A stretch of DNA of 64,000 nucleotides from Manihot esculenta (taxonomy: Eukaryota; Streptophyta; Magnoliopsida; Malpighiales; Euphorbiaceae): positions 13,434,502-13,498,501 of the forward strand of contig NC_035170.2 of assembly GCF_001659605.2 (NCBI RefSeq), in the 5' to 3' direction. Shown in pieces: positions 10,452 to 20,776 of this stretch (positions are counted from its first letter, which is position 1; each line of letters opens with the position of its first letter). The notes beneath the pieces were generated by a model that was given only the letters and a program-made list of their open reading frames with translations, made no database searches and was not told the origin of the DNA. A program made the position numbers and the translations under genes.

Positions 10452-12424
10452 TTATTTGAGAAAGTGAGGACTAATCAATCCTGCAATTTCGAGAAACCCA
10501 ACTCGGTCCCTACCACCAAATATCTTCTTCAGCTTCTCATCACAAATTATGATCTTCTTGTCATTAGGGTCCTAAAAATGGCAAGAAAACCCAGTTAGTT
10601 ACAAACAATGGCAAATAATATAGGCAACCCAAAGTTATCATCCAGTTCCCAGTACAATGTTGAGATAGAAAATGTAGAAGAAAAGAAACACCAATTTTCC
10701 AAAACAATACAGGGAAATTTAACCATCATTCTGTACATCAAGCATTAGATAATTAAGCCACTTAATTAAACACCAGTTCTCACTCAACCAAAAGTTTAGC
10801 CACATAATGATGACAGACAACATAAGCCACAAAATGACATCTCCGGCAAGCCTCGACTTGTTCCACAAATTAACCAACTGGGAATTTACACATTCCCAGT
10901 CTAATAACCACTAATTAAAAAAGATCAAGTGCAATCAATTGCAAGCTCAGTGGATCAAAAGGCATATAAGCAGAAATAATCACACACCATGAGACTGTTA
11001 GACAATTTGCTCAAGGATTTTTTTTCCCCCTAAAAATAGATTACAGAGCTACACAGTCCATCCCAGCATAAGAGAGATTCCATTCTCCAGTATGAACCTT
11101 CATCTAATCTATCTCAGTCAACTTGACACTAACTTATTTATCATTTCATTTTCAAGTTTTATATAATAATCATATTTAATCATGTCATTTAAAGCTGTTT
11201 GGAAATGAATTGGGATAAAAGTTCCACATTGTAAACCTGAAAAATAAAAAGGAAAAACATAATGGTCGGATTGCAACATTGAATTTGCTAATAATTTTGA
11301 TGTATAAAACAACTCAATCACTTATCCAAGCCCATAAAATGAAATAATGTGCAATATGCACAGCAATCTCTCCAAATTTAACACAAGACAAATCAAGCAA
11401 ATAAATCTTGACAGACATTTGTCTAAATAGCATATAGCATCACAGTCATGACATATGCAAATTGGAAATGTATTAATTCATATCAAGCAAACCTCTGAGA
11501 TAAACTCAACTCAAAATTCAACTAAATACACACTTCATTTAACAAAAGCAAATTTTCAGCATATATAAAAGAGTCAAATTTCACATAGGTAGCAGTGTAA
11601 AGAACAAATTATCCAAAAGAAATTAAACAGCATTTAGTTAAATCAGTTAATCTTTTTGTAACTAGTCTAAGCCCGAATTTTATGCAATCACAAAGCAAGC
11701 AGACATACACATACTTAAAATATAAAAATGCAAAAATAGTTTGCTAGTACTGCATTTACCAAGAGAAAGCGAGCACTCTGACATGTCCAGTTAAATAAAA
11801 TAAACATGAAAACCAGGAATTCACACCCGGAGTTTAAAAAATCCAATATTATAACATCAATAAATTCATCTCAGATGGAAAAAAAAAAGGCAATTTCTCT
11901 TAAAATAAGAGGAAAAAGAAACACAATCTTCAGCACACAAAAGAAAGGAAAACGAAAAGAAAAAGGTAACCCCATTTCTCAAGGATACCATGTGACAGTA
12001 CAGCCTTATCCAAAGAACAAAAATAAACAAATAATAACAGAAACCCAAATGAAAAAATACATCCAAAACACTCCAGCATAAATTTTTAAGAAAATGCCGC
12101 CTTATAATCGAAAGCAAAATAGACCTGAAGATTATGCTCCTTAATATAGGCCCAAATACGCTTAAGCGCTTGGGTGCGAGGGATCTCCGATGCACCAACA
12201 AACTCGGCCATTTCTGGACTGACGGGACGGGGCTTCATAATGCCTCGGGGACGCCGTTCCTGCTGCTGCGACGACACAGTAGCACAGGTGACAGTGCGCC
12301 ACATGCGCACGGTAGCTGGAGAAGGAGAAGCGGGAAGCAGACAGGAAGAGGAAGGAGAAGGATTGAGTAAAGTCCCAGCTTTAGGGGAGAAGAAAGAGGT
12401 GAAAATCGCAGAAGAAAAGGCCAT
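10452..12424 (-). CDS. SWIB/MDM2-domain protein, plastid-type, copy B (two exons)
   Basis: Exon 1 is 12424-12125 and exon 2 is 10571-10452. The intron (12124-10572) is GT-AG, phase 0, the same position as in copy A. The product is 139 residues (100 + 39). The N-terminus (MAFSSAIFTSFFSPK) is again Ser-rich and transit-peptide-like. The Gln tract is only three residues. The SWIB domain is intact: RGIMKPRPVSPEMAEFVG, KRIWAYIKEHNLQ, then DPNDKKIIICDEKLKKIF, GRDRVGFLEIAGLI and SPHFLK. Copies A and B differ mainly in the transit region; the SWIB domain is nearly unchanged, which suggests both are under selection. Large parts of the introns also align (for example CTAAGCCCGAATTTTATGCA in both). A longer in-frame upstream extension exists but lacks a counterpart in copy A, so I start at 12424. 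Confidence 0.9.
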
Positions 12425-12844
12425 TTGAAGGTGGGAACTCTTCAGCGAGCAGAGGCCAGAGGGTTTTCCGTTATCCTGATAAGAGAAGGAGAAGTGATGG
12501 TTTTTAATTTTGGGGTTTTGCTTGTGGGAGGTAGAATTAACAGATCCCGCCTTCAATTTGCTGAATTAGTATTTTTCAACTTAGTAAATGACAACAATGC
12601 CCCTATAATGAACAGCACATTATTGGGATTTTTCTTTTTTTTTCCATTTTTAACGTCAAACTTTGATAGGGATAGGCGTGGGCAGATTGGGTATTTTCGG
12701 TAATAAATCCAATTAAGACGATTTTAAGTGGTATGTTATTGAATTTGAAATGGGTTCAGTTGAAAATTAACACTTAAATAATTAAAATATATTATTAAAT
12801 TCAGATAATAATAATTAAACAAAAAATTTTAAATAATTTATAAT

Positions 12845-13085
12845 ACTCCGTTTATTGTTTTACATATATTAAAAAATATATTTTTTATTAATTTTTTAAT
12901 TATATTTATTTTAAATATATTAAATTTTAAATATTAAAAAAAATAATTTTTATAAAATATAACAAAATTAAATAAAATTATAATAGTCAATTTATACATT
13001 ATTATAATCTAAAATAATAATAATAATTTTCAAACAACTAAAAAATAAAAAATTAATAAAAATTATAAAATGGATTTTAATAAGG
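12845..13085. mobile_element. Stowaway-like MITE relic
   Basis: Begins TACTCCGTTTATTG and shares a long AT-rich body with the MITEs at 6575-6775 and 39645-39852. It lies about 420 bp upstream of the copy B start codon. It may predate the block duplication or be an independent insertion. Confidence 0.5.
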
Positions 13086-13900
13086 TTTGAAATGAGTTTA
13101 GATACCAAAGAAGTAAATAAAATTCAAATATGATAATTTTCATTGGGTACCTTATCTCTTAATATCCTAAATTTTGAAGGTCTAGCCTTGAAAACCGATG
13201 ATTTTCTAGAATTAATGTTACTATTCATCTTTTTTTCCTAAGTGATTATATGGATGAGGCTATTTATTTTAATTTATAGTATAAAATCCTTTAAAATTCA
13301 GGATAAATATTATTTAATTTTAAATTGTAATATAAAATTTTGAATTTAATATGCAATTGATTTTTATAAAAAAAACTTAACAATAATTTAAATTATATCA
13401 TTATTATAAATGAAAATATTTTATACAATATCAATCTATAGAGAAAAAGAAAATCAATCTCAACTAGTGTTTAAATGTGATAAAAATAATTGATATTGTT
13501 GAATTCATAATTTTTCGGATATAAACTTGAAAATAAAAGAAAATGTCGAGTGGGTTAATTTGACAATCTCTCTCACACTTAAGTCAATATATATGATAAG
13601 TAAATTATAAAATTTACTGATGCAGAGAATAGTGTACTTGATGATTGCCATTAGTTGTTTATATAGTGTATTAGATAGAATTTTGATATAATATAAAATT
13701 TTAGATAAGATAGAATATGGAGTCCCAAATAAGATAGGATATGAAATCCTATTAGATTAATATTCTGATATGGATAATATTCTATTGTCATTAGGATTCT
13801 ACCACTTTATTAAGAGGTATAAGATATTTGAATAAATGACGTGATTTGAATTATTGATACCCATATTTAGTATACTTTAATATTGATCTACATTAGTAGT
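13070..13900. repeat. Dispersed repeat, uninterrupted copy
   Basis: Contains in order: AATAAGGTTTGAAA (13090), ATTACTATTCATC-like (13205), GAGGCTATTTAT (13255), AAAAAGAAAATCAAT (13445) and a 400-bp segment (13490-13900). The same pieces recur at 15412-15800, 15885-15992, 16566-16605 and 18641-18965, where they are split by two insertions. The unit has no ORF and is probably a nonautonomous element. Confidence 0.65.
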
Positions 13901-14289
13901 CCACCATGCAGTGGCTGAATCTTTAGATTCGATATTAAATTATTCCCTTTGATGAACTTGTCACCTTACGAGAATTTGATGACAAATCACTTTGGTGATT
14001 ATATTGATTTTTCCTTTAACGAATTTGTTGCCTTGTGTTTTGACCATAGAGGCCTTAGTTTCTTTGCTACTTGTTTTGTAATAATGATTTTTATAGGTGC
14101 ATTTCAATCCAAATCAAATGACTAAATTTACCAATATGTAACTAAAATATAAATGTTTTAATAAAAGAACTTGTATGATTAACTAAATGTTATTTGACTT
14201 ATATTCCCATTTGCTTTGATGGCTTGACATTGATGAGATCCGGTACTATGATGCCATCATGAGAAGCTGCATGGGTATTAGTTGTGACG

Positions 14290-14715
14290 AGGGTGTGAGG
14301 TCGCTTAAGGGGGGTAAATGATTGTCTAAAAAGGCGCTCTTATATCGTCTAGGGGCGCTTTTACATCGCATAAGTGGATAATTGATTTCCTGATAGGGGG
14401 CTCTTACGTTGCCTAAGTGGATAAATAGTTGCCTAAAAAGGCACTCTTACGTCACCTAGGAGCACTCTTACTTTGCTAAGTGGGCCATTGACTGCCTAAA
14501 AGGGTACTCTTATGTCTCTTAGGGGTTCTCTTTCGTTGCCTAAGTAGGTAATTAGTTGCCTGAAAGGGCACTCTTATATTTTATGAAAAGGCACTTTTAC
14601 GTCGCCTAGATAGGCAATTGATTATCTGAAAGAGCGCTCTTACAGCGTCTAAGTGGGTAATTGATTGCTTGAAATGGGGCTCTTACGTCACCTAAGCGAG
14701 TAATAGATCGCTTGA
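14290..14715. repeat. Degenerate tandem repeat, roughly 50-55 bp unit
   Basis: About eight imperfect copies. The consensus has a CTCTTACGTCGCCTAAGTGG half and a GTAATTGATTGCCTGAAAGG half, and some units carry an extra CTTACGTCGCCTAG half. GC content is clearly above that of the flanks. Many sites differ by C/T or A/G, as expected of an old, methylated minisatellite. Confidence 0.75.
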
Positions 14716-15109
14716 ATTTGAAGAAAAGTTTTTCAATATGTTTCAATATGTGAAGCATACTGTCACTTTAGAGTTATACCTTTTTATAGATGACATAACC
14801 GGTCAAAACTCATCTGTAAAATAATTATTGTATAATATATAATATTATAAAAATTAAATTTGTATGAGATGACCCATAATGACATGTGATCCTAAAGTTA
14901 ATGCAATCAAAATATCAAAGTAAAAAGTAATTATTGATTATTGCCGGTTGTTAAGCAATATATATGAGATTATCATCTTGCAATAATATAACTTATAGCT
15001 TTTCTTTCTCCTTAAATTTTTTAAAAAAAAATTTAAACCATTACCATGATCATAAATCTTATAAACTACATATTTAATAAGGACTTGAGGAATACTTAAA
15101 AATAACAAT

Positions 15110-15330
15110 ACATGTTATTTTGCGACGACAAAATTTTCGTCGCTGATTCAATAATGCCATCACAAAGCCTGTCACTATAGTAGCAACAAATACAAATTCG
15201 ATCGCAAAAAGTTTGCTATGAGATTATCAAACATATAATTAATTTCATTGCAAATTTGTCACATAGGTTTTTTGCGACGGAGCATAACCCTTTCGCGATG
15301 AAAACTATTCGTGGCAGGAATCCACATCAC
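15110..15330. repeat. Possible transposon relic with GCGACG motifs
   Basis: Contains TTTGCGACGACAAAATTTTCG, and later TTTTTTGCGACGGAG and TTTCGCGATGAAAA. Repeated GCGACG/TCGTCGC words of this kind are common in nonautonomous CACTA elements. I did not find matching ends. Confidence 0.3.
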
Positions 15331-15411
15331 AACCTCATTTAAATAATAATAAAAAATATATATATATAAGGGAGATACATAAATTTTTGTATCAATCCAG
15401 AGATAGCGGCA

Positions 15412-15992
15412 GTGATATTGTTCACATTATAATTCTTTGAGTATGAACTTGTAAGATAAAAGAAAACATTGGGTGGATTGTTTTGTACTTAAATCAGTAT
15501 ATGTCATGAGTAAATTATAAAATTAGAGAGAATATTGTACTTGATTATAGAGGTTGTTAGCTCCTTATATAATGTATTAGATATAGTTTGAATATGATAT
15601 GAAATTCTAAATAAGGTAAAATATGAAATCCAAATAGAGTATAGAATCTTATCATATTAATATTTTGATATGGATAATATTCTATTGTGATTAAAATTCT
15701 ACCATTTTATTAAAAACTATAGGGTATTTAAATAATTAATGTGATTTAAATTATTGAGACCTATATTCAATATATTTTAATAGTGATCTACATCAATAAT
15801 ATAGTAGAATAATATATGATTAATTTTTATATTGAAATAAAATCAATAGTTGAATTTGAAATGGTTTTCAATAATTTATAATACCTTTTAATAAGGTTTG
15901 AAACGGGATCAAATATTGAACATGTAACTCAATTTTGAATAAGGTAATTTCGATAAGATACTTTAATAATTGATATTCTTAAATTCTAAACT
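15412..15992. repeat. Dispersed repeat, second copy, left part
   Basis: 15412-15800 aligns with 13490-13900 (shared GATATGGATAATATTCTATTG and many other words). 15885-15992 aligns with about 13085-13165. The copy is interrupted by the CACTA-type element immediately to the right. Confidence 0.7.
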
Positions 15993-16565
15993 CACTACAA
16001 TAAATTAAACTTTTTATGAGAAAGTAAATTTCATCATTAGAAATACTTAAACATAATACGTAATAGTAGCAAATTATGCCAAAAAAACCTAACATTTGTG
16101 AGAATTTGTAAATTTCCCACAATAATATAGGGTGTGGCGCACCCGCTCTAAAATTTTCCACACATAATTTTAGATATAAAAAATAAAATAAAAAATAAAT
16201 TAATCCTTCTCTCTAGTTGACCCATGCCTCCCTCCCCAGCTCTCCCTCCATTCTCTCCATCCCTCTCTCTGTCGATTTTTTGCAATCCCTCTCTCTCTTT
16301 CTCGGTTCTCCCTTTACATATCCCTCTCTCTCCTCATTCCTCTGCCTTCTTATTCCCTTTCTTCTCTCATTCACTCATTCCTTTTTTCATTATCATATTT
16401 TTGTCTCCTTTAACCGGTTGAAATTTTCTCAATACGTGTATATCTTCCAACTTCTAATGGTGACTTAGCGGTGAAATTAAATGTTGTCACTAATATCTAT
16501 AGTGATGAAATTAGCGCTTTTAGTGGGAAATTTTTTTTACATAAAAAGCATAATTTCTTGTGGTG
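15993..16565. mobile_element. Nonautonomous CACTA-type (En/Spm-like) element, 573 bp
   Basis: The left end reads CACTACAATAAATTA and the inverted right end CACCACAAGAAATTA. The terminal inverted repeats continue with CTTTTTATG on both sides. The element is flanked by a 3-bp duplication, ACT (15990-15992 and 16566-16568), the size expected of CACTA elements. The interior has a CT-rich block (16205-16430) and no transposase. Removing it joins two pieces of the dispersed repeat in the same order as at about 13165-13200. Confidence 0.85.
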
Positions 16566-16605
16566 ACTTAAAACCAGGATTAATATTACTATTCATCTGT
16601 TACTT

Positions 16606-18640
16606 TTTTTTAAAAAAATAAAAATAGAGCTAAATAAATTCTAGCTGGGATCAATAATAGCCTTAGCACTAGCACTAGTCTGAGCATCTGAATCCACTAT
16701 TAGTTGGATCAATTTAATCCTAGAATATTATTAATATCAGAATGTAAAACTTCAGACCAAAATAAAGGTGAGCATACCCCGTTCAAAATCAGACCTAGAA
16801 ACAACAGTAGTATGAGCTATCTGATTTGTTGACCTCTTAATATGTCTAATAGTCATAGAAGGCCACTTCTGCAATAATAACCTACAATCTAAAATAACAA
16901 TACTATGATATGAAATATCCAAATCACCAGCAGATAAAGAATTAATTAAAATCTGGCAATCAGATTCAATTGAAGAACATGGTATTTGCCTTCATTTCAA
17001 CCAACTAAGAGCTTTTCGAAAACATAAAGTCTCCCTCAAAATAGGATCTTGCATCTCCGGAATGGTGTACGATCGGCCAACAATGCATTTCCCTATAAAA
17101 TCATGAACCACCAAACCCATGCCATACATAGACTGCCTAGGTACAAGTGAGACATCAATGTTACATTTAAAAGTATCTGGTGATTGCCATTGAACAACTG
17201 TTGAAGCTATACAACTGATTTTGCGCTGTTTGCCATTATGTCAACAATTGTTTGGACTGCTGCACAACTATAAGAGGTGCTAGATATTGCCCATTCTACA
17301 CAAAACTATTTCTATTCTACCAAATGCCATGCAAAACCTTCAATTTGAATTAGTAGATATTGTCCATGCAACCACTTAAACCATACTGTTACAAATTGTA
17401 TACTTGATCTCACCCATGTATATCTAACATAGTCACATAAAAACAAAGCATGCAGTGTTGTCTCATTTTCTAACCCATATAAAGGACATAAGGGGTTAAT
17501 ACTAACCTATTTCTTGATCAAGTTCATAGCACAGGGTAGTAAAGCCAAGCTGGCTCTCCATGCAAAATGTTGTACTTTCTTGGGAATTTTTGCCTTCCAT
17601 ATCATAGACCATATATCCACCGCTGCATGTTTTTGATTTGCAGACTAACTAAGCACCTTATACCCGCTCGAAGCTGTGTAAACATCTTTAGGCTCATGTA
17701 TCCAAATCCATTTATCATTACTAGGTGCTATTGACAATAGAATTTGCAAAATTAAGTGGCAGTCTCTTCCATTAAACAGGTCCTTAACAACTACCTCATC
17801 CCACCTTGCTATACGATTAACGAAGAAACGAGCATGTCTTGTTGTCCAAGAACCATAGCAAAAGTAGGAAAAGCATTAGCCTTGTCGGGCAGCTACATAA
17901 CCATCCACACTTTCCATTGACAAACCATCACCAATTCATTTTCGACAACCTTATGACAATAAACTCCTAGCCTTCAAAATACTTCGCCATAAATATGGCG
18001 GTTTACAACCCAACTATGCCTCCCAAAAATCATTAGATGAAAAGTAGTGATTTTTCAAAACAACAGCAGCCAAAGAATTAGCATTATGTAGCAATCTCCA
18101 ACCTTACTTTGCTAGCAAAGCTATATTGAAGTCCCTTATCCTTCTATAGCCTAAGCCCCCTTGCTATTTTGGTACACATAGCCGCTGCTAATTCCTCCAC
18201 CTTATACTAGATTATTGGTTGGAATTTGGCCATCAAAAGACATTCATCAAAGTTTCAATTTTATGACAGATATCTAAAAGGCAATAAAAATAACGAAATT
18301 AAATAATTGGGTATCGTTTGAGCCAACATTCGAATCAAAATATCCTTCCCTACCTTTGATAATATTTTTGATTTCCAACCAGCCAGCCTCTTAGCGACCT
18401 TCTCCACAATAAAATGAAAGGTCTTTGTCCGATCACGCCCCACTGCCGTTGGCATTCCTAAATAGGTATCATGAGCCTCTACCTCCTGTATCCCAAAGTG
18501 CTGATAAATAGAATCTTGGTCCTCATCAAATACATTATGGCTGAAAGAGACGGCTGATTTTTGAAGATTAATACACTAACTTGAAGAACTTTCAGAAGCA
18601 ATCAAACTAGCCTTCAACTGGGCTGCCTCCAACATATTAG
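16606..18640 (-). mobile_element. 5'-truncated LINE (L1-type) retrotransposon, dead
   Basis: Minus-strand reading shows the C-terminal half of an L1-type ORF2 with many stops. The end of the reverse transcriptase region is at 18455-18261 (TKTFHFIVEKVAKRLAGWKS, then IRMLAQTIPNYLISLFLLP). A zf-RVT-like motif follows at about 17500-17400 (CPLYGLENETTLHALFLC). An RNase H-like segment at about 16980-16810 has ESDCQIL, SYHSIVILDC and STNQIAHTT. A T-run at 16604-16611 is the poly(A) tail seen from the other strand. Imperfect target duplications flank it: CTGTTACTT (16597-16605) and CTGTTTACTT (18641-18650). The endonuclease and most of the RT are missing. Confidence 0.85.
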
Positions 18641-18965
18641 CTGTTTACTTAAGCGATGGTATGAAGAGGCTATTTATCTTAATTCGAGTTATAAATTTTT
18701 ATACACTTTTAAACTTAAATATTATTAAATTTATTGTGACTTATTTTATCAATTTATAATAAAAATTTCACATTCTCTCAACTTAAATAAGTGTATTATA
18801 AATATTACTCAATTTTACATTGTAATATAAAATTTCACAATTTAATATGTAATTGATTTTTATAAAACAATCTTAACAATAATTTATAATTCTATACATT
18901 ATTAAAAATGAAAACATTATATATAATATCAAGTAATATAGAAAAAGAAAATCAATTATTTTTTT
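18641..18965. repeat. Dispersed repeat, second copy, right part
   Basis: Aligns with 13235-13470 (shared GAGGCTATTTAT, TTTAATATG(C/T)AATTGATTTTT and AGAAAAAGAAAATCAAT). It resumes exactly where the LINE ends. Confidence 0.7.
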
Positions 18966-19625
18966 AAGGGATCGGGAGAGTAGGGGAATCAAATCTCAAT
19001 CTACTAAGTAATAAAAATTAATATAATATAATAATATATTATCAATTTTTATATTAAAATAAAATCAATAAAATCAAAATAAATTATATATTAATGAATT
19101 ATTTATATAACAATCTAAAATCAAATTATAAAGTTTTAAGCTGATTATAAATTTTTGAAAGACAATTATGTAATCATAATACTTATTATTATGCATATTT
19201 TTATAAAAATTATAAAGGACTGTGAGTTAATTGAAATTTATAAATTTTTTTATATAAATAAAAGTTGAAAGACATTTGTAATATATTCATATTCATCTCA
19301 ATTTAGAGGCATGAAAAAAAAAAATAATATGTAAAACATGTAATAAGCCACGAGGACTTTAACAATATTAAAATTGAAATTCAAAGTTTTTTACTATACA
19401 AATTAAAATTAAGAAATTTTAATAATATAAATATCTAAATTAAGAAATAATGGGTGAAATTAATCTTACTTTTTTATATATTTGATTTAACTGTTTGATA
19501 TAATTGATGATAAGTAATAATCTAATAATTGATAGTCAATTGTTAATTACAATCTATTCGAAGCGTTTGATAAACTATGTATAATTATTACTATTTATAT
19601 ATAAAATAATAAATAAGAGTATATA
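18966..19625. other. AT-rich intergenic DNA
   Basis: No gene or clear repeat recognised. Confidence 0.4.
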
Positions 19626-19880
19626 TGTAAAGGATATATCTTGTAACAAACCTTGTAACAAACCTTGCGAGTAGGACTCTTTTAGAATAGTTATGTTGTA
19701 ACAAACCTTGCGAGTAGGACTCCTTTAAAATAGTTCTGTTATAACTATTTTTTATTTATTTTGTATATAAATATCTAAGATCAGTAGTAGTCTAATATAG
19801 AAAAGAGGAGTCTGGCATTCAGCTCCGTTATTCAATTATGCTCTTATTTTACTTTTGCTGGTTTGTTTAAATCCTCTAGA
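19626..19880 (+). repeat. Copia 5' LTR
   Basis: 255 bp. Contains internal repeats of AACAAACCTTG(CGAGTAGGACTC) in three places, a TATATAAATATC box and an ATTCAGCTCCGTTATTC segment near the end. The terminal bases are TG and GA rather than TG and CA. Confidence 0.9.
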
Positions 19881-19893
19881 TGGTATCAGAGCC
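19881..19893 (+). promoter_or_regulatory. Primer binding site (initiator tRNA-Met)
   Basis: TGGTATCAGAGCC directly after the LTR, the usual Copia PBS complementary to the initiator methionine tRNA. Confidence 0.9.
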
Positions 19894-19955
19894 AGAATAG
19901 AGTTTTTTTTCTTCTGTAAAATTATTAGATACTGATTCGCATTCAGTTTCTCAAC

Positions 19956-20756
19956 ATGATGACTCCAGATGATTTAGCGAAGATTCTCGCTGCTATCACT
20001 ACAAAGAATAATGCGGATGATCCGTATCATGTTAGCAACTCTGATGCACCTGGATTCAGTCTTGTTAACACCCCCTTGAAGGGACACAATTACCTTTCTT
20101 GGAGTCAATTTGTTCAGGTCGCTCTTCGGGCTAAGAAAAAATTAGGTTTCATTAACAGGAAAATTAAAGCGCCAGCACCAGATTCAGATGATTATGATAA
20201 ATGGTGGACGGCAGATAGTATGGTGGTTTCTTGGTTGTTAAACGCCATATCTAAAGACATATATGATGCTTTTGTATTCTGTAAAAATGCAAAAGTCCTT
20301 TGGGATGAATTAAAACAACGTTATGGAGAAAGCAATGGGCCGATGATTTATAAAATTGAATGGAATATTGCAAGATACAGGCAAGGCAACAATTCTGTTA
20401 CCGATTATTACACGAACCTGAAGCGAAAATGGAATGAATTAATCTGCTTAGCTCCGTTACCTATTTGTTGTGAGGCTGGGACAACAATTATAGACTACGA
20501 CAATAATCGGCGATTAATGCAGTTTTTGATGGGGTTAGGAGATGAATATGACAACGTGAAAAATCAGATACTCCTTCAAGATCCGTTACCTTCGATAAAT
20601 AAAGCTTATTTGATGGTAATGAGCGTTGAAAAACAGCGAGAAGTGCAAACTGATAGTACTGCCTCTTCTAAAACAACTGCGGTTATGCTTGCTCAAAGGG
20701 GATCCTCAGGTAGCCGAGGCCTTATCTTCATTTTTATGATCATGTCACTAAACTAA
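19956..20756 (+). pseudogene. Copia gag, C-terminal part lost
   Basis: 266 codons with a UBN2/retrotran_gag_2-type capsid: a GFSLVNTPLKGHNYLSW start, WWTADSMVVSWLLNAIS, LWDELKQRYGESNGPMIY and MGLGDEYDNVKNQIL. This covers residues about 30-230. The expected CX2CX4HX4C zinc knuckle and the protease DSGA motif should follow but are absent. The ORF instead ends in an unrelated tail (GLIFIFMIMSLN). The next ORF starts in another frame within the post-active-site part of the protease region, so a deletion removed the segment between them. Confidence 0.9.
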
Positions 20757-20776
20757 ACCCACCCACAACAATCAGA

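Noticed and set aside
11806..12201. ORFs on both strands in the SWIB copy B leader and intron region
   Set aside because: They overlap the intron and exon 1 of the SWIB gene; their composition is AT-driven and the frames do not match in copy A.
16217..16468. Ser/Pro/Leu-rich ORFs
   Set aside because: They are translations of the CT-rich interior of the CACTA-type element.
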